Made by a program: the position numbers and the translations under genes
In this document: in pieces, positions 1 to 5,712 of the stretch
Layout: each line of letters starts with the position of its first letter
Numbering within the stretch: position 1 is the stretch's first letter
Source: an uncultured Methanofollis sp.
Lineage (GTDB): Archaea > Halobacteriota > Methanomicrobia > Methanomicrobiales > Methanofollaceae
NCBI RefSeq assembly: GCF_937919355.1
Contig: NZ_CALFSA010000237.1
Coordinates: forward strand, 1-8,133
Direction of reading: 5' to 3'
Length of the DNA: 8,133 nt
Notes under the pieces: model-generated
Database searches by the model: none
The model's input: the letters and a program-made list of their open reading frames with translations, nothing else
Told to the model about the DNA's origin: nothing

Positions 1-916
1 CGTGGCTCCCCGTGCCGAGGCCGTTCCCGCAGAGAATGACGTCGGCCCTCTCCACGAGGGGGAGGAGGATGGGGAGGTGCTCCTTGCCGATCACCCGGCC
101 GGGGAGGGGGACATGGATGAGGTCGGGGTTCTCGACGTACGCGGGCGAGGCGACGCGCACGATATCGGCCCCGGCCCTGAGCGCCGCCATGCCGGCGAGG
201 AAGGGGGCGCCCTGGTACGGTCCGCCGCCGACGACGAGCACCTCGCCGCCGGCCCCCTTGTGGGCCGACGACCCCTTCGGCCGCAGGGAGAGGAGGTCGC
301 CGGGGCCGGTACAGACCTCCGCCGCAAGGGGGATACCTATCTCCGCCACCCGTCCGCCCGCCGTCTTCGGGCGGTGGAAGGTGACGACGAGATTGGCACG
401 TGCGCCGGGCGTCGGCACGTCGATAGCCACCACGCGGGCCGGGCTCGCGTTCAGGAGTCCGACCATCGAGAGGAGGGGCTCCCGCGGCGACCCGACAGCA
501 CCGGTGCCGAGCATGGCGTCGACGACCACGTCGGCTCTCTCGAAGAGGGCACCGAGGGTCTCCACGTCGGTGGGCACGCGCACCTCGTGGACAGCAACCG
601 GACAGGCGCGGAGGGCGGTGGACTGGGCGAGGAAGTCGGGGGTTGTGGAGCCGTAGGCCGGACAGACCACATCCACCTCGCACTCCTGGAGGTGGCGGGC
701 GACGACAAGACCGTCGCCCCCATTGTTCCCCCGCCCGCAGAGGACGAGCACCCGCGACGGCGAGGACTCCCGTACCGCCGCGGCGACTGCGGCGCCTGCC
801 GCCTCCATCAACTGGAGGCCGGAGACGCCGAGGGCCTGTGCGTTCCTGTCCACCGCACGCATCCTCTCGGGCGTGATCACGCCCGTCTCGCAGAACTCCC
901 TGAGATCCTCAAACAT
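1..916 (-). CDS. nnr: Bifunctional NAD(P)H-hydrate epimerase / ADP-dependent NAD(P)H-hydrate dehydratase (partial, C-terminus outside window)
   Basis: Reading the minus strand from the ATG at 916-914 gives an uninterrupted frame of 305 codons that runs off the window edge, so the C-terminal part is missing. The N-terminal half is a YjeF_N/NnrE epimerase domain: the nucleotide-binding loop is at residues 61-69 (GRGNNGGDG), D133-A-M-L-G-T-G follows, and a D166-V-P-T segment sits where the family has D-x-P-[ST]-G. From about residue 215 the NnrD (carbohydrate-kinase-like) domain begins, with HKGAGGEVLVVGGGPYQGAP at about 219-238. The dehydratase catalytic residues would lie beyond the edge. Family knowledge: the enzyme repairs hydrated NADH and NADPH in the cytoplasm, first epimerising R- and S-NAD(P)HX and then dehydrating with a nucleotide. 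The stretch after D166 is shorter than in the bacterial fusion as I remember it. The gene is transcribed divergently from the recJ-like operon. No strong ribosome-binding site precedes the start. The family call is secure; the exact start is moderately sure. Confidence 0.9.
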   Translation of the reverse strand, partial: MFEDLREFCETGVITPERMRAVDRNAQALGVSGLQLMEAAGAAVAAAVRESSPSRVLVLCGRGNNGGDGLVVARHLQECEVDVVCPAYGSTTPDFLAQSTALRACPVAVHEVRVPTDVETLGALFERADVVVDAMLGTGAVGSPREPLLSMVGLLNASPARVVAIDVPTPGARANLVVTFHRPKTAGGRVAEIGIPLAAEVCTGPGDLLSLRPKGSSAHKGAGGEVLVVGGGPYQGAPFLAGMAALRAGADIVRVASPAYVENPDLIHVPLPGRVIGKEHLPILLPLVERADVILCGNGLGTGSH

Positions 917-972
917 CAGATGCCCGGTGGGAGGCAGAGGAATAGATAGTTTGCGAAGGGGTGCGGACGCAC

Positions 973-986
973 CGGAAAAAATATAC
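973..986. promoter_or_regulatory. Candidate BRE/TATA element in the divergent intergenic region
   Basis: The plus strand reads CGGAAAAAATATAC, which resembles an archaeal BRE (CGGAAA) followed by a TATA box. It would start transcription near 1008-1012 for the downstream operon. On the minus strand the same A/T block (GTATATTTTTT) could serve the nnr gene with a leader of about 40 nt. It is the most AT-rich block between the two divergent genes. The direction cannot be decided from sequence alone. Confidence 0.4.
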
Positions 987-1026
987 GCCTGACTGGAAAG
1001 AGCGGCAAATCCGCCTGACCAATGGG

Positions 1027-1033
1027 TTATATC
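1027..1033 (+). promoter_or_regulatory. Second candidate TATA box upstream of the recJ-like operon
   Basis: TTATATC lies about 28-34 nt before the ATG at 1061. If used, transcription would begin about 5-10 nt before the start codon, giving a nearly leaderless mRNA. This fits the absence of a ribosome-binding site at normal distance (GGAGAGG at 1034-1040 is about 20 nt away). It competes with the candidate at 973-986. Confidence 0.35.
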
Positions 1034-1060
1034 GGAGAGGCATGATACTATTCTGATCAG

Positions 1061-2455
1061 ATGAGTCTTGAGAGGGATGTATCGGCGGCCGCAAGGCGGA
1101 TCTGCGAGGCCGACCGGGTAACGGTCATCTCGCACATCGACGCCGACGGCATCACCAGCCTCTCGATCCTGATGCAGGCGATCACCCGCGCCGGGATCGA
1201 GGCAAGTCCCGTCTTCGTGCGGCAACTTGAACCGCTGATGATGCACCACATCCCGCAGGACGACTCGCTGAAGGTCTTCGCCGACCTCGGCGCCGGGCAG
1301 CAGAACCTCCTGGAAGACCATGGCCTTGCCGAGGACAGGGTCGTGATCATCGACCACCATGTCTCGCAGGACGTGGAGACACCATACATGCAGGTGAACG
1401 CCCTGCCATACGGCCACACGAAGTTCTCGGCGGCCGGGGCGGCGTACCTCGTCGCCCGGGCCATCGACGGGGACAATCGCGACCTCGCCAAACTCGCCGT
1501 GGTCGGGAATGTCGGCGACATGATGGCACGGGAAGACTGCGGCCTCATCGGGCCGGCCCGGACGATCGCCGACGACGGGATCGAGTACGGGAACGTCGAG
1601 GCAAAGCGTGACCTCAACTGCTACGGCATTTCTACCCGCCCCCTCAATCTCTGCCTCGCCTACAATGACGACCCCTTCATCGAGGGGATCACGAATAACC
1701 CGGCCGGGGCTAGGATGCTCCTCGCCTCCCTCGGTATCCCGGAGAGGACGCGGGAGGGGCGGTGGCGTGTCTGGGAGGACCTTGCCGACGCCGAGAAGCA
1801 GGCGGTCTGCTCGGCCCTTGCCGAACAGATCGTCGCCCACGACGGCGACACAGGGAGGCTCTGTGCCGAGGTCTACCTCTTCCCCGACGAGGCGAGGGGG
1901 ACGGCCCTGCGCAATGCCTCCGAGTTCTCGACCCTCCTCAATGCCTGCGGCAGGTGGGCACGCCCTGCGGTGGGGAGTGCAATCTGCGCCGGCGACCGTG
2001 CCGAAGCCCTCAGGGAGGCCGGGCAGATGCTCGCCCGGCACAGGGCGACGATCCGGGAACTCCTCACCTACATCCTCACTACAGGTGTCCAGGAACTCGA
2101 CGCCATCCAGTACCTCCATGTCGGGGACAGGTTCCCGGACACCGTCGTCGGGATCGGTGCGGGCATGGCCCTCTCGAAACTCGGCCGGAACAAACCGATC
2201 CTCATCATGTGCTCCCTCCCCGACGATCCGGCCCTCACCAAGGTCTCGATGCGGGCCGACGACAGGATGGTCAGTGCTGGCATCGACCTTCAGGCGGCCC
2301 TCATCGAGGCCGCCGGACCCTTCGGCGGGGCGGCAGGGGGGCACGCCATCGCCGCCGGGGCATATATCCCGAAGACAGCAGAACAGGAGTTTGTACACCG
2401 TGTCAACCAGTGCATCAAGAAACAGTGCGGAGCGGCAGGTCAGGGCGATTGCTGA
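1061..2455 (+). CDS. recJ: Archaeal RecJ-like DHH/DHHA1 single-strand-specific exonuclease
   Basis: A 464-residue protein with all hallmarks of a DHH phosphoesterase of the archaeal RecJ/GAN type: H25-I-D27-A-D29-G (motif I), D75-L-G-A-G (motif II), D98-H-H (motif III) and G149-N-V-G-D153 (motif IV). These residues bind the two catalytic metal ions. The C-terminal DHHA1 substrate-binding domain ends with GGAAGGH at 422-428. Family knowledge: such enzymes degrade single-stranded nucleic acid, and in some archaea a homologue (GAN) associates with GINS/MCM at the replication fork. Whether this paralogue does so, or prefers DNA or RNA, cannot be read from the sequence. An upstream ATG at 1042 hits a stop after four codons, so the start at 1061 is well supported. 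It is the first gene of the six-gene operon, and its last 56 nt overlap the next gene. Confidence 0.9.
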   Translation: MSLERDVSAAARRICEADRVTVISHIDADGITSLSILMQAITRAGIEASPVFVRQLEPLMMHHIPQDDSLKVFADLGAGQQNLLEDHGLAEDRVVIIDHHVSQDVETPYMQVNALPYGHTKFSAAGAAYLVARAIDGDNRDLAKLAVVGNVGDMMAREDCGLIGPARTIADDGIEYGNVEAKRDLNCYGISTRPLNLCLAYNDDPFIEGITNNPAGARMLLASLGIPERTREGRWRVWEDLADAEKQAVCSALAEQIVAHDGDTGRLCAEVYLFPDEARGTALRNASEFSTLLNACGRWARPAVGSAICAGDRAEALREAGQMLARHRATIRELLTYILTTGVQELDAIQYLHVGDRFPDTVVGIGAGMALSKLGRNKPILIMCSLPDDPALTKVSMRADDRMVSAGIDLQAALIEAAGPFGGAAGGHAIAAGAYIPKTAEQEFVHRVNQCIKKQCGAAGQGDC

Positions 2456-2876
2456 TTTCCAGTTTGGAAAAGGAGCTGGAGAGGCACTCTTCCCCACAGA
2501 CTGCCGTATTGTCAGGTCGAAGACGCGGCGCGTCAGGCAGGTGATGCTCGGAGACGAGCGTATCGTCACCGTCCGTGCTCAGGACGGGCGGTTCACCCTC
2601 GGCATCGAGGGGGCCCGCCGACTTGCGCAGGCGCTCCCTGCGCCCGCGTACCGCGTCGTGATCGCGGACGAGGTCGCCAGTTTCGTTGCCGAGGGGAAGA
2701 ACGCCTTTGCGAAACACGTCGTCTCCGCGGATACCGGCATCAGGCCCGGCGACGAGGTGATCGTCGTATCCGGGGAGGACAGGGTGATCGCCACAGGCCA
2801 GGCACTCCTCTCGGGTAAAGAAATGATGGCATTTGATTATGGAGTAGCGGTAAAAGTAAGGAAAGGAGGAAAGTAA
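2400..2876 (+). CDS. Free-standing TGT_C2-like plus PUA domain RNA-binding protein
   Basis: A 158-residue protein starting at GTG 2400, inside the end of the recJ-like gene. There is no ATG in frame until after the conserved N-terminal block, and GGAG at 2386-2389 is a ribosome-binding site 10 nt upstream, so GTG is the best start. Residues 14-32 contain the block IADFQFGKGAGEALFP, which resembles the C2 'patch' domain found before the PUA domain in archaeal tRNA-guanine transglycosylase (arcTGT). Residues about 84-158 form a PUA domain (GKNAFAKHVV at 99-108, IRPGDEVIVV at 114-123, then a GQALLSG turn and basic VKVRKGGK end). There is no catalytic TGT barrel. Family knowledge: PUA domains bind the acceptor stem of tRNA or other structured RNA. 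The job is unknown. The neighbouring tRNA methyltransferase and aNAC suggest a tRNA or translation role (inference). Confidence 0.85.
   Translation: MSTSASRNSAERQVRAIADFQFGKGAGEALFPTDCRIVRSKTRRVRQVMLGDERIVTVRAQDGRFTLGIEGARRLAQALPAPAYRVVIADEVASFVAEGKNAFAKHVVSADTGIRPGDEVIVVSGEDRVIATGQALLSGKEMMAFDYGVAVKVRKGGK
2861..2870 (+). promoter_or_regulatory. Ribosome-binding site that sets the GTG start of aNAC
   Basis: GAAAGGAGGA contains a GGAGG core ending 9 nt before the GTG at 2879. It lies within the last codons of the PUA gene, whose stop (2874-2876) is 2 nt before that start. The strong site supports GTG 2879 over the downstream ATG codons of the same frame. Confidence 0.7.
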
Positions 2877-2878
2877 GC

Positions 2879-3223
2879 GTGTTTCCAGGCGGTAAGATCA
2901 ACCCAAGAAAGATGAAGCAGATGATGAAGCAACTCGGCATGGAGATCGAGACCCTCGAGGACGTGCAGAGAGTCGTCATAGAGACAGGCAAGGGGAACTA
3001 TGTCTTCGACGAGGCCGAGGTCGTCGCCACGATCATGCAGGGTACCACCACTTACCAGATCAACGGCGAGGCGAGGTTCGAACCCGCCGCCCTCGATATC
3101 CCGGAGGACGACGTGAAACTGGTGATGGAGCAGACCGGCGCCACGGCAGACGCCGCCCGGGAGGCGCTCGTCGCCGCCGGCGGAGACATCGCTGCGGCTA
3201 TCCTGCGTCTGACAGGTGCATGA
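2879..3223 (+). CDS. nac: Archaeal nascent polypeptide-associated complex protein (aNAC)
   Basis: A 114-residue protein beginning MFPGGKINPRKMKQMMKQLG, the characteristic basic N-terminus of aNAC that contacts the ribosome and RNA. A NAC beta-barrel domain follows (about residues 25-75, with the ANAC-like block YVFDEAEVVATIMQG). A C-terminal UBA-like three-helix domain ends the protein (about 78-114: EDDVKLVMEQTGATADAAREA... ending LTGA). Length and domain order are typical. Family knowledge: archaeal NAC is a homodimer bound near the ribosome exit tunnel that shields emerging chains. The GTG start is set by a GGAGG site 9 nt upstream. The stop codon overlaps the next gene's start (ATGA at 3220-3223), implying coupled translation with the tRNA methyltransferase. 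Confidence 0.95.
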   Translation: MFPGGKINPRKMKQMMKQLGMEIETLEDVQRVVIETGKGNYVFDEAEVVATIMQGTTTYQINGEARFEPAALDIPEDDVKLVMEQTGATADAAREALVAAGGDIAAAILRLTGA

Positions 3224-3945
3224 TCCAGGAAGGGGAGCGCCTCATCCTTGTCTCCAGGACGAGGGAATATTATGTCTCCGCGGGGGAGGGTACCCTCTCC
3301 ACCGACCTCGGCATCCTGGACCTCGGTGCCCTTGTCGGGGCGTCGTACGGCGACGTCGTCGCCACCCACCTCGGCACCGAGTTCGTGATCAGGCGGCCGC
3401 GGGCGACAGACTTTTTCACCCATGCCGCACGGACAGGCGCCCCGATGCTCCCGAAGGACATCGGCATGGTCATCGCCTACACGGGCATGAACAGCAGGGA
3501 CACCGTCCTCGACGCCGGCACGGGGAGCGGCATCGCCGCGATCTATTTCGGCGGCATCGCTGGACGTGTCGTCACCTGCGAGGTGCGGCCCGAGTTCGCA
3601 AAGAAGGCCGAGAAGAATATCAGGGACGCGGGCCTCGACAATGTTGAGGTGCGGGCCTGCGATGTCCTCGAAGTGGAGGGGGAGTTCGACGTCGTCCACC
3701 TGGACCTCGGGATCACGCCGGCGCACATCGCCCATGCACGAGATCTGCTGCGGTCGGGCGGCTACCTCGCCTGCTACACCCCCTTCATTGAGCAGATGAG
3801 CACGGCCTATGACGAGGCGTCGCGCCTTTTTTCCGAGGTGCACACCTATGAGTGCATGGAGAGGGAGATGACGCGGAGCGCCCGCGGCACCCGACCGTCG
3901 ACGCGGGTCGGGCACTCCGGGTACATCACCATTGCGCGGGGGTAA
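3220..3945 (+). CDS. trmI: tRNA (adenine-57/58-N1)-methyltransferase, archaeal TrmI type
   Basis: A 241-residue protein with the TrmI layout. A small N-terminal beta domain (about 1-55) is followed by a class I SAM-dependent methyltransferase fold. Visible motifs are the PMLPKDIGMVI segment before the fold (75-85), SAM motif I VLDAGTGSG (97-104, glycine-rich loop), the acidic end of strand 2 (E121), D148 in ACDVLEV, and DVVHLDLG at 157-164, where TrmI enzymes typically carry D-L-P. The C-terminus has RPSTRVGHSGYI, matching the R-P-x(n)-G-H-[TS]-G-Y-[IL] ending of archaeal members. Family knowledge: the tetramer methylates N1 of A58, and in archaea also A57, of the T-loop, stabilising tRNA. 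The start ATG overlaps the aNAC stop by 4 nt and has no well-spaced ribosome-binding site, so coupling is likely. It ends 3 nt before pyrB. Confidence 0.9.
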   Translation: MIQEGERLILVSRTREYYVSAGEGTLSTDLGILDLGALVGASYGDVVATHLGTEFVIRRPRATDFFTHAARTGAPMLPKDIGMVIAYTGMNSRDTVLDAGTGSGIAAIYFGGIAGRVVTCEVRPEFAKKAEKNIRDAGLDNVEVRACDVLEVEGEFDVVHLDLGITPAHIAHARDLLRSGGYLACYTPFIEQMSTAYDEASRLFSEVHTYECMEREMTRSARGTRPSTRVGHSGYITIARG

Positions 3946-3948
3946 ATC

Positions 3949-4845
3949 ATGCGACATATCATCTCTATCAAGGAGTTTGAAAAAGAGGATATCGACGCTC
4001 TTCTCGACCGCGCCCGGGCGATCGATGCCGGAAACTATGACCGGCACGCCCTCGAGGACAGGATTCTCGGGGTGCTCTTCTTCGAGCCTTCGACGCGGAC
4101 GCGGATGTCCTTTGAAGCGGCGATGGCACGCCTCGGCGGGAAGTCAATAGACATGGGAGGCGTGGAGACAAGTTCGGTCGTCAAGGGCGAGACCCTTGCC
4201 GACACGGTGAGGGTCGTGAGCGGGTACGCCGATGCGATCGTGCTCCGCCACCCGAAGGAGGGGGCGGCGCGGCTCGCCACCGAGTTCTCGTCTGTCCCTG
4301 TGATCAATGCCGGTGACGGTGCGGGCCAGCACCCGTCCCAGACTCTCATCGACCTGTACACGATCAGGCAGGCGATGCCCATCGACGGGACGGATGTCGG
4401 TCTCCTTGGCGACCTGCGCTACGGGCGGACGGCCCACTCCCTCGCCTACGCCCTGACAAACTATGACGTCACCATCCACACCCTGGCGCCGGAGAGCCTG
4501 GAGATGCCGCCGAATGTCATCGAGGATCTCCGCGAGAGGGGGGTCGAGGTGGTGGAGCACACCGACATCGCGGAGTTCGCCCACAATCTGGACGTGATGT
4601 ATGTGACGCGGATCCAGCGCGAGCGCTTCCCCGACATGGCCTCGTATTACGCGGTGGCGTCGAGTTACCGGGTGACCCCCGAACTTCTCTCTGGCGCCCG
4701 CGAGAGAATGATCGTCCTCCACCCCCTCCCGAGGGTGGACGAGATCGATCCGAGGGTGGACGCCCTGCCCCATGCCCGCTACTTCCAGCAGGCGCGGAAC
4801 GGCATCCCGATCAGGATGGCCCTCCTCCAGGAGGTGATGGGATGA
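3949..4845 (+). CDS. pyrB: Aspartate carbamoyltransferase catalytic subunit
   Basis: A 298-residue protein, slightly shorter than the E. coli chain. The carbamoyl-phosphate motif is S48-T-R-T51 within FFEPSTRTRMSFE. The 80s-loop equivalents are S75 and K79 (SSVVKGETLAD), H128-P-S-Q131 corresponds to the HPTQ motif, R160 lies in GDLRYGRTAHSL, R221-I-Q corresponds to the aspartate-binding RVQ, and H258-P-L-P-R262 is the late active-site loop. All catalytic residues I can check are present. It condenses carbamoyl phosphate and aspartate to N-carbamoyl-aspartate, the first committed pyrimidine step, in the cytoplasm. It works as trimers joined by PyrI dimers. A G-run (GGGGGT at 3938-3943) acts as ribosome-binding site across the end of trmI. 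The stop overlaps pyrI by 4 nt (ATGA), fitting co-production of the two chains. Confidence 0.97.
   Translation: MRHIISIKEFEKEDIDALLDRARAIDAGNYDRHALEDRILGVLFFEPSTRTRMSFEAAMARLGGKSIDMGGVETSSVVKGETLADTVRVVSGYADAIVLRHPKEGAARLATEFSSVPVINAGDGAGQHPSQTLIDLYTIRQAMPIDGTDVGLLGDLRYGRTAHSLAYALTNYDVTIHTLAPESLEMPPNVIEDLRERGVEVVEHTDIAEFAHNLDVMYVTRIQRERFPDMASYYAVASSYRVTPELLSGARERMIVLHPLPRVDEIDPRVDALPHARYFQQARNGIPIRMALLQEVMG
4829..4838 (+). promoter_or_regulatory. Full-length Shine-Dalgarno match before pyrI
   Basis: AGGAGGTGAT is a complete ten-base complement to the conserved 3' end of archaeal 16S rRNA (AUCACCUCCU). It is placed 3 nt before the ATG at 4842, with the GGAGG core 7 nt away. It lies inside the last codons of pyrB, adding strong independent initiation to the ATGA overlap. 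This is the best ribosome-binding site in the window. Confidence 0.8.
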
Positions 4846-5303
4846 GCGAACCACCAAAGAGCCTCCAGATCAGCCCGATCAGGAACGGCACGGTGATCGA
4901 CCACATCCCGGCGGGCGAGGCCTTCAACGTCCTGCGGATCCTCGGGATCACGAGGGCGACGAAAGAGACCCTCTCCATCGCCACGAATGTGGCGAGTGCC
5001 AAGGCCGGGAGAAAGGACATCGTCAAGATCGAGAACAGGGAACTGAAGAAGGAAGAGGTGGACAGGATCGCCCTCATCGCCCCACAGGCGACGATCAATA
5101 TCATCAGGAACTACCTGGTCTTCGACAAGAAGGGCGTCCAGATCCCGAAACTCCTCCACGGCGTCGTCAAGTGCCCGAACCCGGGCTGCATCTCGAACAC
5201 GAACGAACCCATCCAGAGCAGGTTCGAGGTGACGAAGAAGGGCCTCCACTGCCTGTACTGCGACTGGTACCTCACCGAGGACATCGCCGGGCATATCATC
5301 TGA
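4842..5303 (+). CDS. pyrI: Aspartate carbamoyltransferase regulatory subunit
   Basis: A 153-residue protein of the usual length. The N-terminal allosteric domain has the effector-binding equivalents D20-H21 (VIDHIPAGEAFNVL) and GRKDIVKIEN at 56-65 with K58 and K62. The C-terminal zinc domain carries C111-x4-C116 and C137-x2-C140, the four zinc ligands that let the chain bind PyrB; the spacing between pairs is 20 residues, a little tighter than in E. coli. Family knowledge: dimers of PyrI link PyrB trimers into a c6r6 dodecamer and sense nucleotide end products such as CTP and UTP. The gene overlaps pyrB by 4 nt and is the last of the operon, followed directly by a T-tract terminator. Confidence 0.97.
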   Translation: MSEPPKSLQISPIRNGTVIDHIPAGEAFNVLRILGITRATKETLSIATNVASAKAGRKDIVKIENRELKKEEVDRIALIAPQATINIIRNYLVFDKKGVQIPKLLHGVVKCPNPGCISNTNEPIQSRFEVTKKGLHCLYCDWYLTEDIAGHII

Positions 5304-5305
5304 AC

Positions 5306-5318
5306 TTTTTTCTTTTTT
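5306..5318 (+). terminator. T-tract terminator of the recJ-pyrI operon
   Basis: Six T, one C and six T follow the pyrI stop codon after 2 nt, with no strong stem before them. Intrinsic archaeal termination depends mainly on such T-tracts in the non-template strand, so this is the likely operon end. Confidence 0.7.
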
Positions 5319-5378
5319 GTGGCTTGGTTCAAGCCCTCTTCTGGAGTGAGGGGTTTTAGCTGTCGCCGTCGAAGACTT

Positions 5379-5467
5379 TCGCGGAACGAGCACCCGCGAG
5401 TTCGAAAACCTGTGATTTTCGATGTGCGAGTATGAGAATGCCGGAGGCTCTTGATGCAGTCCTCCGG
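5379..5467. repeat. Three tandem stem-loops (possible dispersed structured element)
   Basis: Stem 1: TCGCGG (5379-5384) pairs with CCGCGA (5394-5399), loop 9 nt. Stem 2: TCGAAAA (5402-5408) pairs with TTTTCGA (5416-5422), loop 7 nt. Stem 3: CCGGAGG (5441-5447) pairs with CCTCCGG (5461-5467), loop 13 nt. Perfect arms of 6, 7 and 7 bp within 90 nt, outside any gene, suggest a structured RNA or a repeated intergenic element. No second full copy lies in the window, so whether it repeats in the genome is unknown. Confidence 0.5.
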
Positions 5468-5551
5468 TCGGTCTATGGAGGTTCACATCTTTCAGGTTGA
5501 TATGGTCGTGAAGGCGATCGAGATCCCAGCGACACGTAGACGATTATCCAA

Positions 5552-5568
5552 GAAACGATATATAATAC
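5552..5568 (+). promoter_or_regulatory. BRE/TATA promoter upstream of the small membrane-protein gene
   Basis: GAAACGATATATAATAC combines a purine-rich BRE-like GAAACG with an uninterrupted TATATAAT box. Transcription would start near 5590, leaving a leader of about 120 nt before the ATG at 5713. It is the clearest TATA box in the window. Confidence 0.6.
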
Positions 5569-5694
5569 GGCGGAGATATTTTGCATCGTTGAGATTGATT
5601 TAGCCCCCCTGAGCGGCCCCGTTGCAACTGTCCAGACACCGAGGGTGCCACGCACCGCTGTCACACAATGCCTCTGGAAAAAGATGTACAAACA

Positions 5695-5704
5695 AGGATG
5701 TGAT
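5695..5704 (+). promoter_or_regulatory. Near-complete Shine-Dalgarno site for the gene at 5713
   Basis: AGGATGTGAT matches nine of ten bases of the full anti-Shine-Dalgarno complement AGGAGGTGAT and lies 8 nt before the ATG at 5713. It supports that start and supports the gene being real. Confidence 0.55.
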
Positions 5705-5712
5705 CTGGTCCT

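Larger units (their letters stand above)
5304..5712. other. Gene-free intergenic stretch with stem-loops and a promoter
   Basis: About 410 nt without a credible gene. After the T-tract, the segment 5378-5467 carries three successive inverted repeats, described separately. A strong BRE/TATA follows near 5552-5566 and a leader runs to the start at 5713. Within the leader, GGTGC-CAC-GCACC at 5644-5656 with outer GACA/TGTC pairing (5635-5638 with 5659-5662) could fold as an interrupted hairpin. A 207-codon open frame on the minus strand (5473-6096) runs through this region but has no recognisable domain and is antisense to a better gene. Short frames on the plus strand lack a ribosome-binding site. 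Confidence 0.5.

Noticed and set aside
2..949. 315-codon plus-strand open frame over the left end
   Set aside because: It is the antisense of the nnr gene. It reads as low-complexity G/R/E/D-rich protein without domains, an effect of high GC on the opposite strand, whereas the minus strand gives a recognisable NnrE/NnrD protein.
1608..2399. Upstream part of a long plus-strand frame that ends at 2876
   Set aside because: This part is a shadow of the recJ-like gene in another frame (S/R/P-rich). Only the portion from about 2400 encodes the PUA protein.
3052..4047. 331-codon minus-strand open frame
   Set aside because: It lies antisense to aNAC, trmI and pyrB, all with clear family motifs. Its translation shows no domain and typical GC-shadow composition.
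5379..5467. CRISPR array or tRNA
   Set aside because: The three hairpins have different sequences and no regular repeat-spacer pattern, and no cloverleaf or T-arm consensus can be drawn.
4779..5486. 235-codon minus-strand open frame
   Set aside because: It lies antisense to pyrI with no recognisable motif. PyrI has all zinc ligands and the right length.
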